Below are positions 53,401 through 62,188 of a DNA stretch of 64,000 bases, piece by piece. A program made the translations under genes and the position numbers. The stretch is taken from contig NZ_MAUE01000045.1 of NCBI RefSeq assembly GCF_001702265.1, positions 62,001 to 126,000 on the forward strand, written 5' to 3'. This stretch comes from Pseudomonas aylmerensis. GTDB taxonomy: Bacteria > Pseudomonadota > Gammaproteobacteria > Pseudomonadales > Pseudomonadaceae. Position 1 is the first letter of the stretch. Every line of letters starts with the position of its first letter. Under the pieces are notes generated by a model, which did no database searches, was not told the DNA's origin, and was given only the letters and a program-made list of their open reading frames with translations.

Positions 53401-53464
53401 GCACCACGGGGGCCAGGGCCCGGAGTTGGTGCTGGGCGGCGGGGGAGGTGTCGGCAAGTGGCAT
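50408..53464 (-). CDS. dermonecrotic-toxin-type effector protein, 1018 aa
   Basis: Large protein with the N-terminal toxin domain of pseudomonad dermonecrotic-toxin proteins (DUF6543-like; GGYSDPATFTGWGHNEKPQES, about residues 59-80). The middle holds a short hydrophobic segment (FGPMAVAGWPVALVVMGASMANL, about 405-430), and a Pro-rich linker (about 620-650) leads to the C-terminal part. From about residue 710 there is a TIKI/ChaN-like domain with GETLDR, GVKTLYMRRLL, ANGIRVQAFDC and a final conserved region (GISELEGGIGLRIEEV). I recall relatives carrying GESH and MEHL where this protein has GET-L at 722-725 and MRRL at 751-754. Ribosome site AAGGAGAG precedes ATG. Secretion route is not visible. 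Confidence 0.85.
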   Translation of the reverse strand: MPLADTSPAAQHQLRALAPVVLDACPNMQTMAREAACEILARHDLATLDPDHLYWHRFKGGYSDPATFTGWGHNEKPQESMTLTQLVIHRFNVHDQDNADLLDGDGGFYREGAEARLFDHHNEVQLSARAVLNDFWAINFCDRYTTRTETFWRTHFDHFRTLAKVNCLAEALQARQAGQLSASQLQTVISACAGNLRWPPTLPNLQTEAPSAHGLRVAALDIGGHIATDLLRIIDADGRQILYIPGETQTFHCFETPADLHFWLLNQTNHPDKRARFMAHFPLSAQVQQDETDAVTWKQMLLTPVLIYRTGQALAGTLPPDWVDKGLYHQLDQLFIDWGTWDHHLINQIDQTITGDAFTWLAHSSQARMRNDADFSLRSNGDLRKKLWIGYLNAFGKTFGPMAVAGWPVALVVMGASMANLGLNLDQAINGKTPAERRAGELGAILSAIDTLFNLSLLKADGVMPDIIEVADTRAVEPIAATEPAKPAVIPAAYEPAVPATYQTNLILEGETLNTAPGKYHQVYTLRSSDDMAQHAILLNDEAYYVRYQADPNGRGYWAVVDPDNPHGFSGSLPVRLNQFDKWERVPVNGLKGGGGNSSKAARVPAPTPITPPPEPTIAPTNPLRRVTTPFDTPPSTRAEVKRWALGLPETHVHSRFSHIDRFTHYFSATHNKLLQAAKDFYNELSWTPLPPRPAMAAFEPTATLDEVLERLPDAIPGYAIGETLDRITSTRLVIEKLAFFARKGVKTLYMRRLLNDFVQDDLNQYWHTGEMSEDLDNYLSRLGTDPAGQFNERELVKAARANGIRVQAFDCAAHYKYPNPIADLSEQAMSNYLAHTVMQTDRALNGGGKWLVLTDAKNINTFNGFAGISELEGGIGLRIEEVLPGQGHDVRIDPGIAIDRDSAPSHESVGDSFDTLHADLRVQVEAPRVHRTLEQNQRLLFRKGMYVIDENQGNYTLLHHSRDRGIVSTPINRLVDGSFYIERPAWVGVHEVHFPTLEKLSSALTNMGMSLQSRVPA

Positions 53465-53529
53465 GGTGCTCTCCTTGAAGGGGGAGAGCGGAGCATGCCC
53501 AGCCCTTCAGAAGGGCGGCAGGTAGATAA

Positions 53530-54234
53530 TTAACGCCGCGCAATATCCGAAAAATAAAACTTATCCAGCGTATGCCGCGACTCGGTGTATTCGAACTGCC
53601 GCCCATCCTGCAAAAACGTCTGGTTGCTCACCACGATCACATGGCTCTGGCCTTCGAGGTCCAGGTGCGTCTGATCGTCCTTGCCACGCGGCAGGGCTTC
53701 GATGGTGCGTTGGGCGTAGCTGATCTGCAGTTGCAGGGTCTGCTCGATGAAGGCGTAGATCGACTGCTCGGCAATCGAGCGGTCGAGGCCTGGGATCAGG
53801 TCGGCGACGAAGTGGTTGATGTCGAGGATCACCCGTTTGCCGCCGATGCGTCGCACGCGCTTGATACGCGTGATCAGCGTGCCGGGCTCGGCCTCGATGT
53901 GTTGCAACAGTGGGCCATCGAGGGGCAGCTGGGTGAATTCGACGACTTCGGTGCGGACGTCGTCGCCCAGGTCGGCGTGGGTTTCGTGGAAGCTGACGAT
54001 GCCGCCCAGTTGGAATTCAATCGGGTTGGGCGACAGCACAAACGTGCCCTTGCCGTGGATTTTTTGCGCGAACCCGCGCTCCTGCAACTGCTCGATAGCC
54101 CGACGCACGGTGCCACGGCTGGCCTGGTAGGCGTCCATCAATTCGGTTTCAGAGGGAAGGCGCGTGCCGCGTTGCAAACGTTCAGTGGTGATGCTGGCAA
54201 GCAGATCCGTATAGATCTGGTTGTATTTGCTCAT
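53530..54234 (-). CDS. treR: trehalose operon repressor TreR (GntR family)
   Basis: GntR-type regulator of 234 aa. Winged helix-turn-helix at the N-terminus (TRLPSETELMDAYQASRGTVRRAIEQLQERGF) and a UTRA ligand domain that would bind trehalose-6-phosphate. Start ATG 54234. Divergent from treP across a 250-base region with two identical palindromes, which are its likely operators. Confidence 0.93.
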   Translation of the reverse strand: MSKYNQIYTDLLASITTERLQRGTRLPSETELMDAYQASRGTVRRAIEQLQERGFAQKIHGKGTFVLSPNPIEFQLGGIVSFHETHADLGDDVRTEVVEFTQLPLDGPLLQHIEAEPGTLITRIKRVRRIGGKRVILDINHFVADLIPGLDRSIAEQSIYAFIEQTLQLQISYAQRTIEALPRGKDDQTHLDLEGQSHVIVVSNQTFLQDGRQFEYTESRHTLDKFYFSDIARR

Positions 54235-54381
54235 GGGGATGGCTCTGTGCCCGACTTGATGAAAGTGAACGGTGCGTTCACGGCAGGAACCTTAGTGGCA
54301 GAGGTGGGGTTTGTCCATCAGACCCTTGGATATCTGCGGCCTCCAGCGATATGACAGCCTACAAGATATAAACATTTTGTA

Positions 54382-54424
54382 ACTCGTACAGACGAGTTGT
54401 TGCTTTAACTCGTACAGACGAGTA
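54382..54424 (+). promoter_or_regulatory. Two TreR operators
   Basis: The palindrome AACTCGTACAGACGAGT is present at 54382-54398 and again at 54408-54424. The arms ACTCGT/ACGAGT are perfect and flank ACAG. The centres are 26 bases apart, about two and a half helix turns. Both lie within 110 bases of treP. Confidence 0.85.
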
Positions 54425-54488
54425 CTTTTGCCCTCGGCGTGCTGCCAATGACTGCCCCCAAATAAAAAAATCAAAGTGGAAACCAAGC

Positions 54489-55931
54489 ATGAGCCACGAC
54501 TATTCGACGATTGCCCGCGAGATTCTCGAGAACCTCGGTGGCAGCGATAACCTTGAACAAGCTGCCCACTGCGTAACCCGCCTGCGCCTGGCGCTCAAGG
54601 ACCCGAGCCTGGTCAACAGCAGCGCGCTGAACCAGGTCGACCTGGTCAAGGGCTCGTTCTTCACCGGCGGCCTGTTCCAGGTCGTGATCGGCCCCGGTGA
54701 AGTGGAAAAGGTCTACGCCGCCCTGCGCGAACAGACCGGCCTCGCCGCTGCCACCATCGCCGACGTGAAGAAGAAGGGCGCCGACAAGACCAACGCCATG
54801 CAGCGTCTGGTGCGGGTCTTTTCCGATGTGTTCATGCCGATCCTGCCCGCGCTGATCATCGCCGGCCTGCTGATGGGGGTGAATAACCTGATGGGCGCCA
54901 AGGGCATGTTCATCGACGGCAAGACGCTGCTCGAGGCCTACCCGAACCTGGATGGGCTGTGGAGCCTGATCAACCTGATGGCCAACACCTCGTTCGTGTT
55001 CCTGCCGGCGCTGGTGGGTTGGTCGGCGGCCAAGCGTTTTGGTGGCAGCGAAATCCTCGGCATCGTGCTTGGCCTGATGCTGGTGCACCCGGACCTGCTC
55101 AACGCCTGGAACTACGGCAAGGCGGTCGCCGGGCTCGACGGCCAGAGCCTGCCGTACTTCGATATTTTCGGCTGGTTCAAGATCGAAAAAGTCGGCTACC
55201 AGGGGCAGATCCTGCCGATCCTGATGGCGGCCTACGTGATGAGCGTGATCGAGAAGTGGCTGCGCGCTCGCGTGCCCAACGCGATTCAACTGCTGGTCGT
55301 GCCGATCACCACCATCGTCGTCACCGGTGTGCTGGCGCTGGCGATCATCGGCCCGGTCACGCGTCACCTCGGGATCCTGATCACCGAAGGCGTGGTCACC
55401 CTGTTTGACCTGGCGCCGATGGTCGGCGGGGCGATTTTCGGCCTGTTGTATGCGCCGCTGGTGATCACCGGCATGCACCACATGTTCCTCGCCGTGGACC
55501 TGCAGTTGATCTCCACCCAGGGCGGCACGTTTATCTGGCCGATGATTGTGATGTCCAACCTGGCCCAGGGCAGCGCAGCACTCGCGGTGTTCTACACCAC
55601 CCGCAATGCGCGGGATAAAAGCATGGCCTCGACCTCGGCGATTTCCGCGTACTTCGGCATCACTGAGCCGGCGATGTTCGGCGTGAACCTGCGCTTCAAA
55701 TTTCCGTTCTATGCCGCGCTGCTCGGCTCGGCACTGGGCAGTATTTTCCTCTCGCTGAACAAGGTGCAGGCCTCGGCCATCGGTGTCGGCGGCTTGCCCG
55801 GATTCATCTCGATCATTCCGCAGTACATCCCAAGCTTCGTGATCGGGATGGTGGTGGCGATGGTCGTGCCGTTTGTTCTGACCTGTGCATTGAGCATGAA
55901 GATCGTTCGGCCTGGTTATCGCGTCGCCTGA
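54489..55931 (+). CDS. treP: trehalose-specific PTS permease EIIBC (TreP)
   Basis: Takes up trehalose as trehalose-6-phosphate. 480 aa. EIIB domain at residues 1-90 with phosphorylation Cys28 (AAHCVTRLRL), then an EIIC membrane domain with about ten helices. No EIIA domain is attached, so it must be phosphorylated by the EIIA of another protein, probably the fusion encoded at 59170. First gene of the tre transcript. Confidence 0.94.
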   Translation: MSHDYSTIAREILENLGGSDNLEQAAHCVTRLRLALKDPSLVNSSALNQVDLVKGSFFTGGLFQVVIGPGEVEKVYAALREQTGLAAATIADVKKKGADKTNAMQRLVRVFSDVFMPILPALIIAGLLMGVNNLMGAKGMFIDGKTLLEAYPNLDGLWSLINLMANTSFVFLPALVGWSAAKRFGGSEILGIVLGLMLVHPDLLNAWNYGKAVAGLDGQSLPYFDIFGWFKIEKVGYQGQILPILMAAYVMSVIEKWLRARVPNAIQLLVVPITTIVVTGVLALAIIGPVTRHLGILITEGVVTLFDLAPMVGGAIFGLLYAPLVITGMHHMFLAVDLQLISTQGGTFIWPMIVMSNLAQGSAALAVFYTTRNARDKSMASTSAISAYFGITEPAMFGVNLRFKFPFYAALLGSALGSIFLSLNKVQASAIGVGGLPGFISIIPQYIPSFVIGMVVAMVVPFVLTCALSMKIVRPGYRVA

Positions 55932-55980
55932 CCGACCGCTATCGCCGGCAAGGCCCGCACACATTTCAAAGGAGTCCACC

Positions 55981-57627
55981 ATGCAAGACTGGCAACACTC
56001 GGTGATCTACCAGATCTACCCCAAAAGCTTCCACAGCCACGCGGGTAACGCCACCGGTGACCTGCTCGGCATCGTGGACAAGCTCGATTACCTCAAATGG
56101 CTGGGCGTGGATTACCTGTGGGTCACTCCGTTCCTGCGCTCGCCGCAACGTGACAACGGCTACGACATCAGCGACTACTACGCCATCGACCCCAGCTACG
56201 GGACCATGGCCGATTGCGAATTGCTGATCAGCGAAGCGGCCAAGCGCGGCATCAAGCTGATGCTCGACATTGTGGTCAATCACACCTCCATCGAGCATGC
56301 GTGGTTCCAGCAGGCGCGCAGCAGCCTCGACAACCCGTACCGCGACTTCTACATCTGGCGCGACCAGCCGAACAACTGGGAATCCAAGTTCGGTGGCTCG
56401 GCCTGGGAATACGAGGCGCAAACCGGCCAGTATTTCCTGCACCTGTTCGATCACACCCAGGCCGACCTCAACTGGGACAACCCCCAGGTGCGCGCCGAGG
56501 TGTTCAAGTTGATGCGCTTCTGGCGCGACAAGGGCGTGGGCGGCTTCCGCCTGGACGTGATCAACCTGATCTCCAAGCCAGCGGACTTTCCCGAAGACCA
56601 CAGCGACGGCCGCCGCTTCTACACCGACGGCCCGAACGTGCATGAATACCTGCAGGAAATGCACCGCGAAGTCTTCGAAGGCCATGACCTGATCAACGTC
56701 GGCGAGATGTCATCCACCAGCCTGGAACATTGCATCCGCTACTCGAATCCGGCGTCGAAAGAATTGTCGATGACGTTTAACTTTCATCACCTGAAAGTCG
56801 ATTACCCGAACCTGCAGAAGTGGGTGAGGGCGGACTTCGACTTCCTGCAACTCAAGCAGATTCTGTCTGACTGGCAGCTCGGCATGCAGGCCGGTGGCGG
56901 CTGGAACGCGCTGTTCTGGTGTAACCACGACCAGCCGCGGGTGGTCTCGCGTTTCGGTGACGACGGTGAGCACCGCGTGGTCTCGGCGAAGATGCTCGGC
57001 ACCGCGTTGCACTTCCTGCAGGGCACGCCGTTTGTGTACCAGGGCGAAGAGCTGGGCATGACCAATCCGGGGTTCGACCGGATCGAGCAATACCGCGATG
57101 TCGAGACCCTGAACATCTTTCGTCTCAAGCGCGATGCCGGTGAGTCCGAGGCGTCGAGCATGGCGGCGATCATGCAGAAGTCCCGCGACAACAGCCGCAC
57201 GCCGATGCAGTGGGACACCCAGGCGAATGCCGGTTTCAGTCGCGGCGAACCGTGGATCGGGATCCCGGCCAATGCAGCGCAGATCAATGCGCAGAGCCAA
57301 CTGGATGACCCGGATTCGGTGCTGCATCACTACCGCGCGCTGATCGACTTGCGTCGCCACGAACCGCTGATCCAGACCGGCGTTTACCGCCAACTGCTGC
57401 AGGACCATTTGCAGGTCTGGGCGTACCTGCGCGAGGGGCAGGGCGAGCGCTTGCTGGTACTGAACAACTTCTATGGCACGCCATGCGAAATCCAGCTGCC
57501 GGATGACGTGATCAACCCTGCCAGCGAACAACGCCTGCTGATCAGCAACTACCCCGATTGCCCGCAGCGCACCGGCACGGTCGCACTGCGCCCCTATGAA
57601 TCGTTCGTCCTGCACCTGAAAGACTGA
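55981..57627 (+). CDS. treC: alpha,alpha-phosphotrehalase TreC
   Basis: Cytoplasmic GH13 hydrolase that splits trehalose-6-phosphate to glucose and glucose-6-phosphate. 548 aa. The barrel motifs are in order: DIVVNHTS (region I), GFRLDVINLI with nucleophile D192, NVGEMSS with acid/base E242, and NHDQPRVVSRFG (region IV). Follows treP after 49 bases. Ribosome site AAGGAG. Confidence 0.95.
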   Translation: MQDWQHSVIYQIYPKSFHSHAGNATGDLLGIVDKLDYLKWLGVDYLWVTPFLRSPQRDNGYDISDYYAIDPSYGTMADCELLISEAAKRGIKLMLDIVVNHTSIEHAWFQQARSSLDNPYRDFYIWRDQPNNWESKFGGSAWEYEAQTGQYFLHLFDHTQADLNWDNPQVRAEVFKLMRFWRDKGVGGFRLDVINLISKPADFPEDHSDGRRFYTDGPNVHEYLQEMHREVFEGHDLINVGEMSSTSLEHCIRYSNPASKELSMTFNFHHLKVDYPNLQKWVRADFDFLQLKQILSDWQLGMQAGGGWNALFWCNHDQPRVVSRFGDDGEHRVVSAKMLGTALHFLQGTPFVYQGEELGMTNPGFDRIEQYRDVETLNIFRLKRDAGESEASSMAAIMQKSRDNSRTPMQWDTQANAGFSRGEPWIGIPANAAQINAQSQLDDPDSVLHHYRALIDLRRHEPLIQTGVYRQLLQDHLQVWAYLREGQGERLLVLNNFYGTPCEIQLPDDVINPASEQRLLISNYPDCPQRTGTVALRPYESFVLHLKD

Positions 57628-57641
57628 AGCACCACCATTCC

Positions 57642-57729
57642 CTGTAGGCGCCGGCTTGCCGGCGATAGCGCCCTCCAGATCGCTATCGCTCGGCGGACCG
57701 CTATCGCCAGCAAGCTGGCTCCTGCAAGG
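57642..57729. repeat. REPIN-type inverted repeat
   Basis: Several overlapping REP arms between treC and the porin gene; arms GTAGGCGCCGGCTTGCC and AGCAAGCTGGCTCCTGC. Confidence 0.75.
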
Positions 57730-57783
57730 GATCGTGTCGGGTAAAAAAAAGTAAGAAAACAATAAAAATAAAAGGAGCGCTGC

Positions 57784-59004
57784 ATGAAAACAACAATAAA
57801 ACTGGGCCTCGTCGCATCCTGCCTGACCCTTCCACTGGGCGCTCAGGCGCTGGAATTTGCCGGTTACTTGCGTAGCGGCGCGGGGACTTCCACGGGCAGT
57901 GGCAAACAGCAATGTTTCCAGTTGCCGGGGGCGCAAACCAAGTACCGCCTGGGCAACGAATGTGAGCAATATGCGGAGCTGGAATTGCGCCAGGACCTGC
58001 TGACCCTCGACGACGGCTCTGTACTCAGCGTCGACGCCATGGCCTCGCTGTACAACAAGTACGACCGCGCGCTTAAATTCCAGGGCGAGGACAACGGCTC
58101 GGCGCGCATGCCGCAGATGTATGCGCAATGGTCGAACCTGCCCGCGCTCAACGGCGGTTCGGTGTGGGCCGGTCGGCGTTACTACAAGCGTAATGACATC
58201 CATATCTCCGACTTCTACTACTGGAACCAGAGCGCCACGGGCGGTGGCATCGAGGACGTGCTGATCGGCGACCTGAAATACAGCTACGCCATTTCGCGCA
58301 AGGACAACCTGTACCAGAAGGAATACGCCACCCGTCACGACTTCAACGTCGCGGGCTTCAAGACCAACCCCGGCGGTGAGCTGGAGTTGGGCTTGAGCTA
58401 CATCGAAAAGGCCGGTGGGCGCGACACCAACAGCGGCTGGGCAATCACCGCGCAACACGTGCAGAAGCCTTTCCTCGGCGGCAAGAACAAGTTCGCCCTG
58501 CAGTACGGCGAAGGCCCCGGCACCGGCCTGGGCTACACCGGCAATACCTTCCTGGACAACAGCAGCAAAAGTTATCGCGCCGTCGAGTTTTTCGACTGGC
58601 AAGTGACCCCGCGTTTTGGCGGGCAGATCGAGGCGGTGTACCAGAAGGACATTCGCCCAGGCAGCCAGGACCAGACCTGGATGTCGGTCGGCGTGCGCCC
58701 GGCGTACGCCATCAGCGAGCAGTTCAAGCTGGTCACCGAACTCGGCCATGATCAGGTCGAGGCCAGCGGCGGCACGCGCAAGCTGAGCAAATTTACCTTC
58801 GCCCCGACCTGGTCGCCCAACGGCCCGGATTTCTGGGCGCGGCCGGAAGTGCGGTTGTATTACACCTATGCGAGCTGGAACGAAGCGGCCAAGCGTGCGG
58901 CGAATGAACTGGCGGCGGGCTCGGCGTTGTCCGATACCGGCGCCTATGGCACGGCGCGGCATGGGTCGAATGTGGGTGTGCAAGTCGAATATTGGTGGAA
59001 ATAG
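57784..59004 (+). CDS. LamB-type outer-membrane sugar porin
   Basis: Porin of the maltoporin family, 406 aa. Signal peptide ending ALGAQA-L, then N-terminal FAGYLRSGAGTSTGSGKQQCF, a lumen-facing Cys pair (C39 and C53 by count), and the C-terminal aromatic residues WWK preceded by VEY. Probably lets trehalose across the outer membrane. It sits between treC and the PTS fusion gene, so it belongs to the locus. Confidence 0.9.
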   Translation: MKTTIKLGLVASCLTLPLGAQALEFAGYLRSGAGTSTGSGKQQCFQLPGAQTKYRLGNECEQYAELELRQDLLTLDDGSVLSVDAMASLYNKYDRALKFQGEDNGSARMPQMYAQWSNLPALNGGSVWAGRRYYKRNDIHISDFYYWNQSATGGGIEDVLIGDLKYSYAISRKDNLYQKEYATRHDFNVAGFKTNPGGELELGLSYIEKAGGRDTNSGWAITAQHVQKPFLGGKNKFALQYGEGPGTGLGYTGNTFLDNSSKSYRAVEFFDWQVTPRFGGQIEAVYQKDIRPGSQDQTWMSVGVRPAYAISEQFKLVTELGHDQVEASGGTRKLSKFTFAPTWSPNGPDFWARPEVRLYYTYASWNEAAKRAANELAAGSALSDTGAYGTARHGSNVGVQVEYWWK

Positions 59005-59030
59005 CTCGGATTCAAGTGAGCGAGCTTTAT

Positions 59031-59116
59031 GTGGGAACTGGCTTGCCTGCGATAGCAACACCTCGGTCTTACTGAGAAACCGAGTCGCCGGCATCGCAGG
59101 TAAGCCAGCTCCCACA
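59031..59116. repeat. REPIN-type inverted repeat
   Basis: Arms GTGGGAACTGGCTTGCCTGCGAT and GCAGGTAAGCCAGCTCCCAC, between the porin gene and the PTS fusion gene. Confidence 0.8.
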
Positions 59117-59169
59117 TTGGACCGTCGTTCGCCCTATGATTTTTACAGAACAAAATAGCAGGTGAAGTC

Positions 59170-61701
59170 ATGACCACAACGCAACCCTTGGAACTGCTGG
59201 CGCCCCTGTCCGGGGTGCTGCTGGCCCTGGACCGGGTACCCGACCCGGTGTTCTCCAGCCGTCTGATCGGCGACGGCCTGTGCATCGACCCGACCTCGCA
59301 GACGCTCTGCGCACCGTTGGCGGGCGTGATCAGCAATATCCAGGACAGTGGTCATGCCGTCAGCATCACCGACGACAATGGCGTCCAGGTGCTCATGCAC
59401 ATCGGCCTGGACACCGTGAACCTGGCGGGCCAGGGCTTCACGCGGCGGGTCGTGGAAGGCCAGCGGGTGGAGGCCGGGCAAGTGCTGATCGAGTTCGATG
59501 CCGACTATGTGGCACTCAATGCCCGCAGTCTGCTGACCTTGATGCTGGTGGTCAGCGGCGAGCCGTTTACGCTGCTGGCGGCGGACAACGGCGTGGTGGC
59601 GGTGGGGCAGCCGCTGTTGCAGGTGTCCCCAGGCGAGGCGGCTGAAGGTGCGGAGGAAGAAGAGGGCGACGCGCTGTTCTCCAAGCCGCTGACCTTGCCC
59701 AATGCCAACGGCTTGCATGCACGTCCGGCAGCCGTGTTTGCCCAGGCGGCGAAAGGTTTTGCCGCGAGCATTTACCTGCACAAGCAGACCCAGAGTGCCA
59801 ACGCCAAGTCGCTGGTTGCGATCATGGCACTGCAGACCGTGCAGGGCGATACCTTGCAGGTCAGTGCCGCGGGGGCAGACGCCGAGGCGGCGATCACGGC
59901 CTTGGTCGAGTTGTTGGCCCAAGGCTGTGGCGAGCGCGTGACGGCGCCGGCTGAAGAGGTCGAGGTGGTTGCGCCAGTGTCGTCGGCGAGTGTCTTGCGC
60001 GGCGTGTGTGCGTCACCGGGTTCGGCGTTCGGCCAGGTGGTTCAAGTGGCTGAGCCCGAACTGAGCATCACTGAGCAGGGCAGTACGCTAGCTGCCGAGC
60101 GCGCGGCGTTGGCGCGTGGCCTGCAGGCGGCAACCGACGCCTTGCAAACCCTGCAAGCCAAGGCTGCCGGCAGCGCCCAGGCGCAGATTTTTGCTGCCCA
60201 TCAGGAACTGCTCGAAGACCCGACCTTGCTGGAGCAAGCCCACCGCCTGCTGGACGAGGGCAAGAGCGCTGCGTTCGCCTGGAACAGCGCCACGGTGGCC
60301 ACCGCCAAATTGTTCCAGGGCCTGGGCAATGCGTTGCTCGCCGAGCGTGCGGCAGACCTGGCGGATGTGGGCCAGCGTGTGCTGAAACTGATCCTCGGGA
60401 TCCAGGACAGTGCCTGGGACTTGCCTGAGCGCGCGATCCTGATCGCCGAGCAACTGACGCCGTCGCAAACCGCCAGTCTCGACACCCACAAGGTGCTGGG
60501 GTTTGTCACCGTCGGTGGCGGTGCGACGAGCCACGTGGCAATCCTCGCCCGCGCCCTTGGCTTGCCGGCGATCTGTGGGGTGCCCGCACAGGTACTGGCG
60601 CTGGCAAATGGCAAGCAGGTCCTGCTGGATGCCGACAAAGGCGAGTTGCACCTGGACCCCAACCTGGCCGAGATCGAACAGCTGGAAACGGCGCGCAAGC
60701 AGCACGTCCTGCGACGCCAGCGTGAAGTGGCGCAGGCCTCGTTGCCGGCGATCACCCGCGACGGCCATCATGTTGAAGTCACTGCCAACGTCGCCTCGCT
60801 GCAGGAAGTGGAACAGTCCCTGACCCTGGGGGGCGAAGGCGTCGGCCTGCTGCGTTCGGAATTCCTCTACCTGGATCGCAATCGCGCGCCCAGCCCGGAT
60901 GAGCAGACGGCGACCTACAGCGCCATCGCCCGCGCCTTGGGCCCGCAGCGCAACCTGGTGGTGCGCACCCTGGATGTCGGCGGCGACAAACCGCTGGCGT
61001 ACGTGCCGATGGACAGCGAGACCAACCCGTTCCTCGGTCTGCGCGGGATTCGCCTGTGCCTGGAGCGCCCGGAGCTGTTGCGCGAGCAGTTTCGCGCGAT
61101 CCTCGCGAGTGCCGGGCTGACACGCCTGCATATCATGTTGCCGATGGTCAGCCTGCTGTCGGAGCTGCAGGCGGCACGCCGCATTCTTGAAGAGGAAGCG
61201 CTGGCGCTGGGGCTCAGCGAGTTGCCGAAGCTGGGCATCATGATCGAAGTACCGTCGGCGGCGCTGATGGCGGACGTGTTTGCGCCGCACGTGGATTTTT
61301 TCTCGATCGGCACCAATGACCTGACCCAGTACACCCTGGCCATGGACCGCGATCACCCACGCCTGGCCAGCCAGGCCGACAGCTTTCACCCGGCGGTGCT
61401 GCGCCTGATCGCGACCACCGTCACGGCGGCGCATGCCCATGGCAAGTGGGTCGGGGTGTGTGGCGCGCTGGCGTCCGAAGCACTGGCGGTGCCGGTGTTG
61501 ATCGGGCTTGGCGTGGATGAATTGTCGGTCAGCGTGCCGCTGATCCCGACCATCAAGGCCGGTGTGCGTGAGCTGGACCTGGACGGCTGCCAGACCCTCG
61601 CCCGCCACGTGCTGGGCCTGGAGGAGGCCAGCCAGGTGCGCGAGGCTGTGCGCCGGTATCGCGCGGCCACTGTTGAAACCTCACCTGTCGTGGAGCACTG
61701 A
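59170..61701 (+). CDS. EIIA-HPr-EI fusion PTS phosphotransferase
   Basis: Supplies all soluble phosphorelay parts in one chain of 843 aa. EIIA (glucose/Crr type) at residues 1-150 with H77 (VLMHIGLDTVNL), HPr at about 170-260 with H183 (GLHARPAA), and enzyme I from about 275 with phosphohistidine H455 (GGATSHVAI) and a PEP-binding barrel (LPMVSLLSELQAARRIL, IGTNDLTQYTLAMDRDHPRLASQAD). The phosphate path would be PEP to EI, HPr, EIIA, then TreP C28. This matches the missing EIIA of TreP. Confidence 0.93.
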   Translation: MTTTQPLELLAPLSGVLLALDRVPDPVFSSRLIGDGLCIDPTSQTLCAPLAGVISNIQDSGHAVSITDDNGVQVLMHIGLDTVNLAGQGFTRRVVEGQRVEAGQVLIEFDADYVALNARSLLTLMLVVSGEPFTLLAADNGVVAVGQPLLQVSPGEAAEGAEEEEGDALFSKPLTLPNANGLHARPAAVFAQAAKGFAASIYLHKQTQSANAKSLVAIMALQTVQGDTLQVSAAGADAEAAITALVELLAQGCGERVTAPAEEVEVVAPVSSASVLRGVCASPGSAFGQVVQVAEPELSITEQGSTLAAERAALARGLQAATDALQTLQAKAAGSAQAQIFAAHQELLEDPTLLEQAHRLLDEGKSAAFAWNSATVATAKLFQGLGNALLAERAADLADVGQRVLKLILGIQDSAWDLPERAILIAEQLTPSQTASLDTHKVLGFVTVGGGATSHVAILARALGLPAICGVPAQVLALANGKQVLLDADKGELHLDPNLAEIEQLETARKQHVLRRQREVAQASLPAITRDGHHVEVTANVASLQEVEQSLTLGGEGVGLLRSEFLYLDRNRAPSPDEQTATYSAIARALGPQRNLVVRTLDVGGDKPLAYVPMDSETNPFLGLRGIRLCLERPELLREQFRAILASAGLTRLHIMLPMVSLLSELQAARRILEEEALALGLSELPKLGIMIEVPSAALMADVFAPHVDFFSIGTNDLTQYTLAMDRDHPRLASQADSFHPAVLRLIATTVTAAHAHGKWVGVCGALASEALAVPVLIGLGVDELSVSVPLIPTIKAGVRELDLDGCQTLARHVLGLEEASQVREAVRRYRAATVETSPVVEH

Positions 61702-61703
61702 GC

Positions 61704-61982
61704 ATGTTCGAGAAATTGCAGCGGGCGTTCTGGAAAGCCCTGACCCCGGATCTGATCGCCGAAACCGTGGTGGCGCCAGCACCGAGTGGGTTGTCGGCCG
61801 AGGTGCTGAGTGCACTGGGCGGCGCGGATAACCTCAAGTCGCAACAGCGCGTGGCACTGACACGGGTGCGCGTGCAGCTGCAGGACGCGGGACGGTTGGA
61901 TGAGTCGGCGTTGAAGGCTGCGGGTGTGCCGGCAGTGATGGTATTGACCGGCGGCGTCGTGCATCTGCTCACTGGCCTCTGA
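61704..61982 (+). CDS. EIIB-like protein lacking the active-site cysteine
   Basis: 92 aa with the glucose-type EIIB pattern: ALGGADNLKSQQ, then TRVRVQLQD and GGVVHLL. In functional EIIB the pattern is Cys-x-T-R-L-R; here the residue two before T53 is Ala51, and the protein contains no cysteine at all. An N-terminal stretch (FEKLQRAFWKAL) is amphipathic. It follows the fusion gene by two bases. It cannot carry phosphate; it may be regulatory or decaying. Confidence 0.75.
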   Translation: MFEKLQRAFWKALTPDLIAETVVAPAPSGLSAEVLSALGGADNLKSQQRVALTRVRVQLQDAGRLDESALKAAGVPAVMVLTGGVVHLLTGL

Positions 61983-62003
61983 AGCCAGGCGCAGATCAAA
62001 AAT

Positions 62004-62092
62004 GTGGGAGCGGGCTTGCTCGCGAAGAGGCAGTGCCAGTCACTGAATGTATCGACTGACACACCGCTTTCGCGAGCAAGCCCGCTCCCACA
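62004..62092. repeat. REPIN-type inverted repeat
   Basis: Arms GTGGGAGCGGGCTTGCTCGCG and CGCGAGCAAGCCCGCTCCCAC, same REP subtype on both sides. Confidence 0.85.
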
Positions 62093-62188
62093 GTTTTGAT
62101 CGTTGTTCGGGCTTGTGATTCGGGGCGCCGCACCGGCATTTGAGCGGTCTGATCAACCCGGTTCCAACCTTGGAATACATTGCAAAAT

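Noticed and set aside
56710..59115. 801-codon minus-strand frame across treC and the porin gene
   Set aside because: It runs through two well-identified genes and an intergenic REP; it is a high-GC antisense artefact.
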